Notes under the pieces: model-generated
The model's database searches: none
Told to the model about the DNA's origin: nothing
The model's input: the letters and a program-made list of their open reading frames with translations, nothing else
Part shown: piece after piece, positions 16,339 through 25,426 of the stretch
How the letters are laid out: every line of letters starts with the position of its first letter
Position numbering within the stretch: position 1 is the first letter of the stretch
Program-made: the position numbers and the translations under genes
Origin: Bacteroidales bacterium
GTDB lineage: Bacteria; Bacteroidota; Bacteroidia; Bacteroidales; UBA3824
Direction: 5' to 3'
DNA: 53,599 nucleotides
Assembly (NCBI GenBank): GCA_017960885.1
Contig: JAGCYI010000224.1
Coordinates: 1 to 53,599, forward strand

Positions 16339-17676
16339 ATGAGGTTTTGCTTGTCAATATTGTTTGGTATGCTTACCTTATGCGGTATGGCACAGGGCTA
16401 CGAAATCAAAGTTAAGCCGTCGGATGCCACACCGCAGAAAGTTAGGCTCGCCTATTATTACGAAGACAAACAATATCTTGTAACCGACTCTGCCCCAAGC
16501 GAAAAGGGTTTTTATGTGTTTCGGGGGAAAGAACTTTTGCCCCCTGGTATCTATCTCGTTATTCTTGAAAAAAGCGGTCAAATGGTTGATATTCTGATTG
16601 ATAATAATAATCAGAATTTTGTCATGCGGTTCGACGATAAAGAACCTCAAAAAACTATGAAGATAACGGGGTCGGATGTCAATGCCGAGTTTTACAACTA
16701 TCAACGGCTTATGACACAGCTTATTACCCGTAGAAACGAACTTGACACCGCCCAAAAATACGAACGTGATTCTCTAAAGCGCGACCGTATAGATGTTCAG
16801 CTTTCGGAAATCGACCGGAAATACGATCAGGCATGGCGCGACGTTGCTCAGCAGTTTCCCAACACCATTCTTGCCGATATGCTTTCGTGTCTCAATGCCA
16901 CCACTTTTTCGGGCGACAGCATGTTTCAGTTTGTTAACTTTTCGCAGACAGGACTTTTGCGCACTCCTTTTTTCTATAAGGTGATAAGGGCGCACATTGC
17001 ACGGCATATCGATGACGGTGCGCATGAGATTATGCGTCAGACCGACCGCCTTATTAATATGACCAAGGGTAATAAGGAGATCTACAATTATGTTACGTGG
17101 TATCTGCTGAATTTTTACCGCACTTTTTACAAGCTTGGCATGAACGAGGTTTTTGTGCATATTGCCGAAAAATATTACCTTTCTAACCCCGGAGGATATT
17201 CCGATGAGTTGATAAAAATGGTTGAAAATCAGTGTGATATATTCCGTTCGGCTATGGTGGGATACGATGCGCACGGTTTTTCTGCACGTCGTGTCGGCAC
17301 CGATGACACTATCAATATCTTTGATTTCGCAGGCTCTAAGCCTATTATCCTGATGTTTTGGTCAAACGGATGCGGACATTGCGACAGCGCCGAAAACGCT
17401 ATCAAGTTTTATTACAGCGGACTTGTGAAAAACGGCTATCAGGTTTATACCGTTTGCAACGATAATTTTTCTTACGAATATATCAAGACAAACTCCGAAC
17501 GCAAAAACTTCCCCTGGATCGATTTGTGCGACACCGAAAATCTTTCGCGTTATCGTGAATATTACTATGTGGTGAGCACTCCTATAATGTATGTCATTGA
17601 TGACAAACGCCGTATCGCCGCCAAGTTGGTAGGAGAGGGCCATATAACTAACGCTTTGCAACAAATGTCTGACTAA
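16339..17676 (+). CDS. Thioredoxin-fold periplasmic protein with CGHC site (paralogue)
   Basis: This 445-aa paralogue of the preceding gene has the same order: signal peptide (MRFCLSILFGMLTLCGMAQ), a short DUF4369-like domain (shares AQGYEI and the ILIDN strand), a helical middle, and a C-terminal thioredoxin fold with C345-G-H-C348 (FWSNGCGHCDS) and a cis-proline loop (STPIMYVID). It is about 90 residues shorter, mostly in the middle. Tandem duplication followed by divergence is the simplest reading. The DJ-1 family gene follows after 17 bp. Confidence 0.82.
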   Translation: MRFCLSILFGMLTLCGMAQGYEIKVKPSDATPQKVRLAYYYEDKQYLVTDSAPSEKGFYVFRGKELLPPGIYLVILEKSGQMVDILIDNNNQNFVMRFDDKEPQKTMKITGSDVNAEFYNYQRLMTQLITRRNELDTAQKYERDSLKRDRIDVQLSEIDRKYDQAWRDVAQQFPNTILADMLSCLNATTFSGDSMFQFVNFSQTGLLRTPFFYKVIRAHIARHIDDGAHEIMRQTDRLINMTKGNKEIYNYVTWYLLNFYRTFYKLGMNEVFVHIAEKYYLSNPGGYSDELIKMVENQCDIFRSAMVGYDAHGFSARRVGTDDTINIFDFAGSKPIILMFWSNGCGHCDSAENAIKFYYSGLVKNGYQVYTVCNDNFSYEYIKTNSERKNFPWIDLCDTENLSRYREYYYVVSTPIMYVIDDKRRIAAKLVGEGHITNALQQMSD

Positions 17677-17693
17677 TAATAATTTATATCTAT

Positions 17694-18248
17694 ATGAAAA
17701 AGGCTTACATATTACTCGCTGACGGTTTCGAGGTAATCGAAGCCCTTGCTCCATACGATGTTTTCTGTCGTGGTGGAATTGATGTTAAAACAGTGTCAAT
17801 CAATAATAAAGAGGTGGTTCAGGCTTCTAACAGAATCAAGGTGGAAGCCGATTTGTTGATTTCAGAAGTGGCTGATTTCAACGATGCCGACCTTATCTAT
17901 CTGCCTGGCGGATATCCTGGTTACGAAAATCTTGGCAATGATCCTGTTGTGGGACGTATAGCTAAGAAACAATACGAATCTGGCAAGCTTCTGGCTGCTA
18001 TTTGCGGCGCTCCTACAGTTTTGCTTAAAAATCAGATTGCCTTTGGCAAATCTGTTACCTCGCATTCGTGCTGCAAAGCGGAGATGTCGGCTAATTACAA
18101 CTACACAGGACGTCCTATTGAGCGCGACGGTAACCTTATCACATCTATCGGCGCAGGGCATTCAATTAATTTTGCCATCGAAATTGCACGCATTCTGGCA
18201 GGCGATGAGGCTGTGGCTAAAATCAAAAAAGGTATGGAACTTTTGTAA
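17694..18248 (+). CDS. DJ-1/PfpI (ThiJ/YajL-like) family protein
   Basis: A 184-aa single-domain flavodoxin-like protein of the DJ-1 superfamily. It starts KKAYILLADGFEVIEA, carrying the conserved N-terminal glutamate, and has the nucleophile elbow AAICGAP with C104 and the SIGAGHS region near the C-terminus. The length and motifs match the YajL/DJ-1 subgroup, linked to protection from carbonyl or oxidative damage (deglycase activity is disputed). Its position next to thioredoxin-fold proteins and a cytochrome c peroxidase fits a redox-stress theme, which is inference. Confidence 0.9.
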   Translation: MKKAYILLADGFEVIEALAPYDVFCRGGIDVKTVSINNKEVVQASNRIKVEADLLISEVADFNDADLIYLPGGYPGYENLGNDPVVGRIAKKQYESGKLLAAICGAPTVLLKNQIAFGKSVTSHSCCKAEMSANYNYTGRPIERDGNLITSIGAGHSINFAIEIARILAGDEAVAKIKKGMELL

Positions 18249-18272
18249 CTATTTGATTAATAATTTTATACT

Positions 18273-18800
18273 ATGTCTAAGAAAATAGAAGACTATATAA
18301 TTACCATTCCTGATTTTCCCGAGCCGGGCATTATGTTCAGGGATGTAACAGGTGTTCTCGACAGTGGCGAAGGTCTTCAGCTCTCTATCGACGAACTTTA
18401 TAAGCTTATCGCAGGTGTGGAATTCGACGTGATTGCAGGTGCTGAGGCGCGTGGTTTCATTTTTGGTATGCCTCTCGCTTACAAGGCTTGCAAACCTTTT
18501 ATTCCTGTCCGCAAAAAGGGCAAGCTCCCACGCGAAACCTACGAGCAGACTTACGACCTTGAATACGGCACTGCCACCATCGAAATTCATAAGGACTCTA
18601 TCAAGCCCGGACAGCGTGTTGTGCTTGTCGACGACCTTATCGCTACCGGCGGAACTATCGAAGCTGCTGCCAAGCTGATTGAGAAATGCGGCGGCAAGGT
18701 GGTTAAGATTATTTTTTTGATGGAACTTGAGGGTCTCGGCGGTCGCAAGAAACTTGCTAACTACGACGTGGCTTCCGTGGTTAAGTATCCCGGAAAATAA
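18273..18800 (+). CDS. apt: Adenine phosphoribosyltransferase
   Basis: A 175-aa type I phosphoribosyltransferase that converts adenine and PRPP to AMP in the cytoplasmic purine salvage pathway. The PRPP-binding motif VVLVDDLIATGGT is intact, and the N-terminal half has the Apt pattern IPDFPEPGIMFRDVT and AGAEARGFIFG. The length is usual. It lies 24 bp after the DJ-1 gene and 8 bp before the cytochrome c peroxidase gene. Confidence 0.96.
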   Translation: MSKKIEDYIITIPDFPEPGIMFRDVTGVLDSGEGLQLSIDELYKLIAGVEFDVIAGAEARGFIFGMPLAYKACKPFIPVRKKGKLPRETYEQTYDLEYGTATIEIHKDSIKPGQRVVLVDDLIATGGTIEAAAKLIEKCGGKVVKIIFLMELEGLGGRKKLANYDVASVVKYPGK

Positions 18801-18808
18801 TCATTGAC

Positions 18809-19903
18809 ATGAAAAACTGCTGCTTGTTTTTCTTTCTTTGCCTTTTGGCTGCCTCGTGTGCCAATCGTGCGCCGCAATATTCTTACGAGCCTGTGCCTTA
18901 TTTTATCGACGTGCCGGTTTTTCCCGACTCGCTCAATATTCCTGCCGACAATCCTATGACTGCCGACGGTGTAAGGCTCGGACGTTATCTTTTTTACGAC
19001 GAACGGCTGTCGGGCGATCCCAAGCGTCCTATGAGCTGTGCCACTTGTCATAAGCAGCAATATTCGTTTGAATGTGGCACTGAGGTCTTCGCCGACGGCC
19101 GTCCTGTTGGTAATTCGGGCAAGAAGACACCAAATGTGATGCTTCCGCTCGTCAACCTTGTGTGGAACAATTCGGGATATTTTTGGAACGGCTATATTAA
19201 TAAGGAGTCGGGCAAGAATATCGAAACCACTGTGGCAATGTCGATAATCGCTCCTCACGAAATGGACGGCGACACAGCACGCACTGTAAGACTTATCAGA
19301 AAGGATCCCCGCTATCGTGAGATGTTTTACAAGGCGTTTGGTACAACGGATATTAATATCGATTTGATTTCAAAGGCTATAGCGCAGTTTGTGAGGTCGC
19401 TGGTAAGTTTCAATTCCAAGTTCGACCGTTTTATGGCAGGGGAGGAGCAGCTCTCAAAATCAGAGATGCGCGGGCTTATGCTCTTTACCACCGAGGGCGC
19501 CGACTGTTTTCACTGTCATGGTTCGCCCGCTTTGCCGCTCTGGACTACCAATCTTTTTATGAACAACGCCAAAGATATAGATTTTGAGGGTCAGAACGAC
19601 CGTTCTGCCGTAACTCAAAATCCTTTGGATAGAGGCAAATATCGTGTACCGAGCCTCAGGAATATTCAATTCACAGCGCCATATATGCACGACGGCCGTT
19701 TCAAGACCTTGGACGATGTTCTAGAATTCTATAACAACGGACTCAAGCGTTCGCCCTACATCGATCCGCTATCCATCAACACCAACCATGGGGGAATGCA
19801 CCTTTCGCCCCAAGACCTCAACGACTTGAAAGCTTTTTTATTTACCCTCACCGATACCGCATTTTTGCACGATGAACGCTTCAACAATCCATGGTTGGAG
19901 TAA
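18809..19903 (+). CDS. Di-haem cytochrome c peroxidase, lipoprotein
   Basis: A 364-aa MauG/CcpA-type di-haem peroxidase that reduces hydrogen peroxide to water in the periplasm using c-type haems. The two haem sites are C77-A-T-C-H81 (SCATCHK) and C233-F-H-C-H237 (DCFHCHG). The lipobox LLAASC places the lipid-bearing cysteine at residue 17, so it is likely tethered to the envelope. PYMHDGRFKTLDDVLEFY near the C-terminus is typical of the family. It is the last gene of the run from 14731; a 170-bp AT-rich gap follows. Confidence 0.92.
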   Translation: MKNCCLFFFLCLLAASCANRAPQYSYEPVPYFIDVPVFPDSLNIPADNPMTADGVRLGRYLFYDERLSGDPKRPMSCATCHKQQYSFECGTEVFADGRPVGNSGKKTPNVMLPLVNLVWNNSGYFWNGYINKESGKNIETTVAMSIIAPHEMDGDTARTVRLIRKDPRYREMFYKAFGTTDINIDLISKAIAQFVRSLVSFNSKFDRFMAGEEQLSKSEMRGLMLFTTEGADCFHCHGSPALPLWTTNLFMNNAKDIDFEGQNDRSAVTQNPLDRGKYRVPSLRNIQFTAPYMHDGRFKTLDDVLEFYNNGLKRSPYIDPLSINTNHGGMHLSPQDLNDLKAFLFTLTDTAFLHDERFNNPWLE

Positions 19904-20073
19904 TTTTTTATTTTTAATTTTGTAGCAACTGTTTTAAATATTGTGCTTTTTATCTTCATTTCTGTGATATTCTATTTTTTCAATTTTGTAAGATAAATCC
20001 TTTTTCTTTCCTTTGCTCATTGATACTCTAAATCTTTTTATTTGTTTTTTCTTTTAAAATTGGGTTTTAAATT

Positions 20074-21858
20074 ATGAGCTTTTTTAAAATTACAAGTAAA
20101 CTTTATATTTTTCTTTCCGATATTTTTCGGATAAAGAAAGGTGTAGTCCCGATTCTTCTTTTGGCGCTTTTGCCATTAGATAGTTTTGCGTCTGGATCCG
20201 ACTCTTGTTTATTAGCTGTCACCTTTTCCTTGTATAGTTTTCTGCCAGTATTGTTAGTGGCTTTAGCTGCTATTGTGGCGTTGATTCTGGTTCGCAAAAG
20301 ATATGTGAATAGGCTTAATAATTTGAGGTTCTTATTTTCTAATATATCCAAACTATTCCGCACACCTATATCTAATATAGTGTCTCCCCTTCGAACGCTC
20401 TCTGATTCTGAAGAATTTTCTGCCGAGCATAAATCGCTTTTTTCTTTTATGCTGGGCAATGGTTCACGCCTTCTTAGGTTTTCTGATATTATAGCCGACA
20501 TTGGTGCCGACAGCAAGCATCGTAACGCTCTTGTTGCCGAAAAAACCGATTTAGTCTCCTTTGTTTCAGATATCTGTACAAGTTTTGAACCTGTGGCAGA
20601 TAAGCAGGGCGTTTCTTTAAAATTCGACGCGCATGTGCTTTCCTTCAATTCCTATATCGACCGCGAAAAAATCGATGCCGCTCTTTTTATCCTCTTATCG
20701 GAATCTATCGCTTATGTGCCTCATACTAAATTTGTAACAGTTTCGCTCGATGCCCAAGGCAACGATATATTGATAAAGCTTATAGAGAGCGAATCAGGAT
20801 TTGACCTCGAGCAAGTGTCTAAGGTAATAGAAAACCCTTCTTACGACAATAAAAGTTTGAATCTTTCCACAGAATATGCATGTATCTGGTTTTTGAACAG
20901 TATTGTAAAAATGCATCATGGCTCTGTTAATGTTTCGCGCAATGGCGACAGCGGTATAGTGTTTTCAATTACTCTTACGCCTGGCAACGAGTTTAAATCC
21001 GACATCCAGACAAATTCTTTCGAGCATCTTAAGCCCGTGGTTCTGCCCAAAACCAAAAACAGTCTCCGTGTGTCGGGCGACGGCAAGGAGGGCGGTACCG
21101 AAACTGTGTTGATTATCGATTCCGACAACAGCATTCTCAACTATATGTCGGCTTTGTTATCACCTTTATATAATGTAGAAACCGCGTCAAACGGCAAAAC
21201 TGGCTTGGATAAGGCTCTGGCTACGCTTCCCGATTTGGTTGTAACAGAGATTAATATGCCTAAGATGGACGGTTTGACCATGTGCCGTCATTTGAAAGAT
21301 AATTTTGAAACCTGCCATATCCCTGTGATTGTGCTTTCGGTCAACGACTCGCTTCAGAGCCGTATCGAGAGTGCCGAAAGCGGAGTGGATTTGTTTATTG
21401 CCAAACCTTTCGACTTTAAATATCTTTCCTTGATGGTAAACAAGCTGATAGAACAGCGCAAGACACTTAAAAACAAATTTTCCAACAATATCCTTATTCC
21501 AGAAGGACGTATCGCCACCATTAGCGAACGAGATTTGCTCAAACGCGTGACTATGGTAATCAATAAGCGCATGTCGGATCCTAACCTTAATGTGGAGACC
21601 CTCAGCGATGAGATTGGTATGAGCCGCGGACATTTCCAACGCAAATTTAAGTCTTTGACGGGTCAGAATCCCAACGAGTTTATCCGCATCACCCGTCTCA
21701 ATACAGCCGCCGAGCTTCTTTTAAACAAGGATATATCTATAAAAGAGATTGCCGATATCACAGGTTTTGGTTCGCAGTCTTACTTCTGCACCTTGTTTCT
21801 CAAACAATTCAATATTTCTCCCAAGCAGTACCGCTCACAGGGTCGCAGTTCGGACTAA
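20074..21858 (+). CDS. Hybrid two-component-type AraC regulator with degenerate kinase and receiver
   Basis: This 594-aa protein has an N-terminal membrane part (hydrophobic stretches near residues 25-40 and 48-72), a HisKA-like helix, a HATPase-like domain (about 175-300), a receiver domain (about 345-460), and an AraC-type HTH at the C-terminus (about 485-590). Bacteroidota hybrid two-component systems normally carry a large periplasmic Reg_prop/Y_Y_Y sensor of 700-800 residues; here there is none. The key residues are altered: the HisKA histidine is K93 (ISKLFRTP), the N-box asparagines are gone (LLSESI, E210), the DxGxG box reads ESESG, and the receiver phosphoacceptor is E392 (TEINMPKMDG). 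The DNA-binding domain looks intact. It precedes the SusC/SusD pair and may regulate it without phosphotransfer. Confidence 0.85.
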   Translation: MSFFKITSKLYIFLSDIFRIKKGVVPILLLALLPLDSFASGSDSCLLAVTFSLYSFLPVLLVALAAIVALILVRKRYVNRLNNLRFLFSNISKLFRTPISNIVSPLRTLSDSEEFSAEHKSLFSFMLGNGSRLLRFSDIIADIGADSKHRNALVAEKTDLVSFVSDICTSFEPVADKQGVSLKFDAHVLSFNSYIDREKIDAALFILLSESIAYVPHTKFVTVSLDAQGNDILIKLIESESGFDLEQVSKVIENPSYDNKSLNLSTEYACIWFLNSIVKMHHGSVNVSRNGDSGIVFSITLTPGNEFKSDIQTNSFEHLKPVVLPKTKNSLRVSGDGKEGGTETVLIIDSDNSILNYMSALLSPLYNVETASNGKTGLDKALATLPDLVVTEINMPKMDGLTMCRHLKDNFETCHIPVIVLSVNDSLQSRIESAESGVDLFIAKPFDFKYLSLMVNKLIEQRKTLKNKFSNNILIPEGRIATISERDLLKRVTMVINKRMSDPNLNVETLSDEIGMSRGHFQRKFKSLTGQNPNEFIRITRLNTAAELLLNKDISIKEIADITGFGSQSYFCTLFLKQFNISPKQYRSQGRSSD

Positions 21859-22318
21859 ACTTTCCGATTTTTTCTTTTCTTTATGTTAATATTAGCCTCT
21901 TTTCTTTGTTTTTCCCTCCCGTTTTAGGTAACATTTTTTAACATTGTTTGCCCCATCTCTGCCTAAATTGCATTTAGAATTTGTGGTATGATATTACAAA
22001 ATCTAAAAAAATACCCAATTATCACAAGTTTTAAATTTATTGTCACATTATTGAAATTAATACACTTTGCACTTTTTGATTATTCTTATCCGATTTGTTT
22101 AAGTTTGTCTGTAACCGAAAGCGAAAAGTTTAACTACGGTTTAGAAAATTTTTACAGACACTTAATATATATAACCAAAATTAATATTCACTATGACATA
22201 GAAAAAGAAAAAAACGAAAACAAACCAATGGAGGTTAGGATACCTCGGCATAAGTTGCCTAAAAAAGTCCGAAAAACTTAAATCGATTCATTTTATTAAC
22301 TGAATTAAAGTATTTTTT
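21859..22318 (+). other. 460-bp AT-rich leader before susC
   Basis: No convincing gene. A 97-codon frame (21988-22281) is rich in Ile, Lys and Phe, as expected of AT-rich DNA, and I do not call it. Its last part contains an ATG at 22228 followed by 17 basic codons (MEVRIPRHKLPKKVRKT), ending 37 bp before susC. TACACTTTG (22061-22069) is near the TAnnTTTG -7 consensus, with ATTG about 18 bp upstream as a poor -33. Small hairpins (GAGGT/ACCTC around 22232) lie in what may be a long 5' UTR. Confidence 0.4.
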
Positions 22319-25300
22319 ATGAGACAATTTTTTTTATTGGGACTGTTGACATTACTGTTCCCATTTGCTCTGAGCGCTCAGAACATCACTGTATCCGGCA
22401 AGGTGTTCGACGCCTCTTCAAATGAGCCGCTTATTGGTGTTACCGTTGTTCAGACGGGAACACAGAACGGAACTATCACCGACATTGATGGTAACTATAC
22501 TATCAGCTGTCCTGGTGACGCATCATTAACATTCTCTTACATCGGTTATGTTACACAGACCGTATTTGTTAATGGTAAAACTAACCTTCCCGTTGCCCTC
22601 GAAACCGACGACAAAATCACAGAAACTGTTGTGGTTGTAGGTTACGGTACAATGAAGAAATCTGACGTTACCGGTTCAGTTGCTTCGGTTGGCGAAGACG
22701 ACATGAAAAACCGCTCTACATCTGACGCTGCCGCAGCTCTTCAAGGTAAAGCTGCTGGTATCCAAGTATTAACCAACTCTGGTGCTCCTGGTAAAGGCTC
22801 AGAAATCCGCGTTCGTGGTGTGTCTTCGAACTCTGGTAACGTTGGCCCGCTTTTGATCGTTGACGGTTTGAAAGTTGACAACATCCAGTACCTCGACCCT
22901 GAAATGATCGAATCTATGGAGATCCTTAAAGATGCTGCTTCGGCTGCTATCTACGGTGCTCAAGCTGGTAACGGTGTTGTTCTTATCACTACCAAATCTG
23001 GTTCTAAAGCAAAAGACGGTACAATTTTCTATAATGGTCAGTGGGGCCTCAGCTCTTTGGCTGGAAGCATCAACGTTCTCCAGCGCGACGCTTACCTCCG
23101 TTACTACTATGACGTATTTGGTGCTACTCTTGATGACATCAAGGGTATGGGATACAACGGCACAGACGATATCTCTTGGCAGGACGAAGTATTCGAAAAA
23201 ACATGGAACTCTCGTCACACCATCGGTTTCCAAGGTGGTAACGACCGTGGCTCTTACTTCTTGGCTTTGAACAACGTTAATCAAGACGGTATCTACAAAG
23301 GAAGCAAAGATAAATATAAGAGAGTAACTCTTCAGGCCAACGGCGAATACAAAATCAAAAAATGGTTAACAGTTGGTACTAACAACTCTTTGGAAAGATG
23401 GGAAACTCAATCGCTCTCGCAGCAGAACGACAACGGTAGTGCAATGCTTGGTGCTATCACATCTGACCCGCTTTTCGGACCTTACTGTACAGAAGATGAA
23501 CTTATCGACGCTCAGAAAAACGCTCTCGCAGCTGGCATCTGGGTTCCTTATGAAGAAGAAGGCAAATATTACAGATATTCACCCATTACTGGTAATACCC
23601 AGTCTGGTAACCCGTTGGTTCGTCAGGCTACTGAGGAGAATCCCAGCCATGGTCACACTCTCCGTGGTTTGGCTTACTTGAACTTCAATCCTATCGAAGG
23701 TCTTGTATTCACTTCTCGTTTTGGTTACAGAGTTGCTCAGAACTACGCTCGCGAGTTTGAAAGACCCTACGTATTCAATGCTTTTGCAAAAATCGATGAT
23801 TATAGAATCAAAGCTACTGACAATCAGTCTACCTACTATCAGTGGGAAAACTTCCTCAACTACAACAAGACATTTGCTGAGAAACACAACATCGGCGTGA
23901 TGCTCGGTATGAGCTGGGAAGAGTCTCACTCTGACAATATCTGGGTTGAAGCCAAAGGTACAAATGGTGATAACATCTTCAAAGGAAACGCTCCCAACTA
24001 TTACTATCTTGAATATGTATTGGATACAGTTAAGAAAACAGCTGGCAACGCTCCTAGCGACCACAACAACCTTTCTTACTTCGGTCGTTTGACCTATAGC
24101 TTCGACAACCGTTACAGCATTCAGTTCAACGGTCGTCTCGACGCATTTGACTCTTCAAAACTTCCTTCAGATAAACGTTGGGGTAAATTCGCTTCGTTCT
24201 CTGCTGGTTGGACTCTCAGCAACGAAAGCTTCATTAAAGACAACATCAGCACAGATGTTCTCTCATTCTTGAAAATCCGCGGATCTTACGGTAAGAACGG
24301 TAACATCAACGTACTTAACGGTTATCCCTACGCTGCTGTAATGAACTTGAATCAGCACTGGTATCAGTATACAGTAGATGGCACACGTTCTTGGGGTTCT
24401 GTTCCCAACGGTTTGCCCAACCCCAATCTTGAATGGGAGAATTCTAAACAGATTAACATCGGTTTCGATGCTCGTTTCCTCAACAGCAGACTCTCTTTGA
24501 GCTTGGAATGGTACAAAAAAACTACCGATGGTCTTCTCGTAACAGTTACTCCTGTAATCGAGACTGGTGTAGGTACTACAGTTAAAAATGCCGGCGACGT
24601 TGAAAACAAAGGTATTGAAATGGAACTCGGCTGGAAAGACAAAATCGGCGAAGATTTCCACTACTCTTTTAACGCTAACTTGGCTACTCTTAAAAACGAA
24701 CTTACTGACCTTGATCCTACTGTTCCTTATATTGCTGGTCGTGGTATCCAGGGCTCTCCTATCAACACTCGTTGTCAAATAGGTGAAACCTTGTGGTCAA
24801 TGTTCGGTTACAAAACAGAAGGTGTTGACCCTGTAACTGGCGAAATCATCTACGCTGATACTGATGGTGACGGCACTCGTGGCAACGATGGTGACATCAC
24901 CTGCCTTGGTAGCGGTCTTCCCAAAGTTACCTACGGTCTCACACTCAACCTTGAATACAAAGGCATCGACCTCACAGTATTTGGTAATGGTGTTTGGGGC
25001 AACAAGATTGTTCCTGCTGCTTGGCGTGCTGACCGTCAATACTGTAACAACTACTCTTATTTCTACGCTAACTCTTGGTTCCCCAGCAGCACAACTGCTA
25101 AATTCCCCAGAGTTGACAAATGGAATGAGCAAGCTTACGGTTCTGACCTCACCGTATTCGACGGTTCTTACTTCAAGATCAAACAGATTCAGTTGGGTTA
25201 CTCACTTCCCAAGAGCATCGTAAGCAAAGCTTTCATGAGCAGCTTGCGTGCATACGTTTCTCTTGAAAACTTCTTCACATTTACTAGCTACATCGGACTT

Positions 25301-25405
25301 GATCCTGAAACAGCTTCTGTTGACGGCGGTCAAGGTTTAGGCTTAGACTTTGGTACTTATCCTCCTGCTAAGCAGGTTATTTTCGGTGTTAATGTTACAT
25401 TCTAA
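22319..25405 (+). CDS. SusC/RagA-family TonB-dependent outer-membrane transporter
   Basis: This 1028-aa protein carries a signal peptide (MRQFFLLGLLTLLFPFALSA), an N-terminal carboxypeptidase-like beta domain (about 25-100), a TonB box region (VVVVGYGT), a plug domain with the RGVSSN and SIEILKDA-type motifs (here SMEILKDAASAAIYG), and a C-terminal barrel. Together with the SusD partner 21 bp downstream it imports oligosaccharides or other large nutrients across the outer membrane using TonB energy. No glycoside hydrolase genes follow, so the substrate cannot be guessed. The third-base and codon choice (many AAC, GGT, GCT, CTT) differs from the neighbours and suggests high expression. Confidence 0.95.
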   Translation: MRQFFLLGLLTLLFPFALSAQNITVSGKVFDASSNEPLIGVTVVQTGTQNGTITDIDGNYTISCPGDASLTFSYIGYVTQTVFVNGKTNLPVALETDDKITETVVVVGYGTMKKSDVTGSVASVGEDDMKNRSTSDAAAALQGKAAGIQVLTNSGAPGKGSEIRVRGVSSNSGNVGPLLIVDGLKVDNIQYLDPEMIESMEILKDAASAAIYGAQAGNGVVLITTKSGSKAKDGTIFYNGQWGLSSLAGSINVLQRDAYLRYYYDVFGATLDDIKGMGYNGTDDISWQDEVFEKTWNSRHTIGFQGGNDRGSYFLALNNVNQDGIYKGSKDKYKRVTLQANGEYKIKKWLTVGTNNSLERWETQSLSQQNDNGSAMLGAITSDPLFGPYCTEDELIDAQKNALAAGIWVPYEEEGKYYRYSPITGNTQSGNPLVRQATEENPSHGHTLRGLAYLNFNPIEGLVFTSRFGYRVAQNYAREFERPYVFNAFAKIDDYRIKATDNQSTYYQWENFLNYNKTFAEKHNIGVMLGMSWEESHSDNIWVEAKGTNGDNIFKGNAPNYYYLEYVLDTVKKTAGNAPSDHNNLSYFGRLTYSFDNRYSIQFNGRLDAFDSSKLPSDKRWGKFASFSAGWTLSNESFIKDNISTDVLSFLKIRGSYGKNGNINVLNGYPYAAVMNLNQHWYQYTVDGTRSWGSVPNGLPNPNLEWENSKQINIGFDARFLNSRLSLSLEWYKKTTDGLLVTVTPVIETGVGTTVKNAGDVENKGIEMELGWKDKIGEDFHYSFNANLATLKNELTDLDPTVPYIAGRGIQGSPINTRCQIGETLWSMFGYKTEGVDPVTGEIIYADTDGDGTRGNDGDITCLGSGLPKVTYGLTLNLEYKGIDLTVFGNGVWGNKIVPAAWRADRQYCNNYSYFYANSWFPSSTTAKFPRVDKWNEQAYGSDLTVFDGSYFKIKQIQLGYSLPKSIVSKAFMSSLRAYVSLENFFTFTSYIGLDPETASVDGGQGLGLDFGTYPPAKQVIFGVNVTF

Positions 25406-25426
25406 TTTATTAAAAGATTATTATTT

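Noticed and set aside
21988..22281. 97-codon frame before susC
   Set aside because: Ile/Lys/Phe-rich composition as expected from AT-rich DNA, no motif; only its last 17 codons are mentioned as a possible leader peptide.
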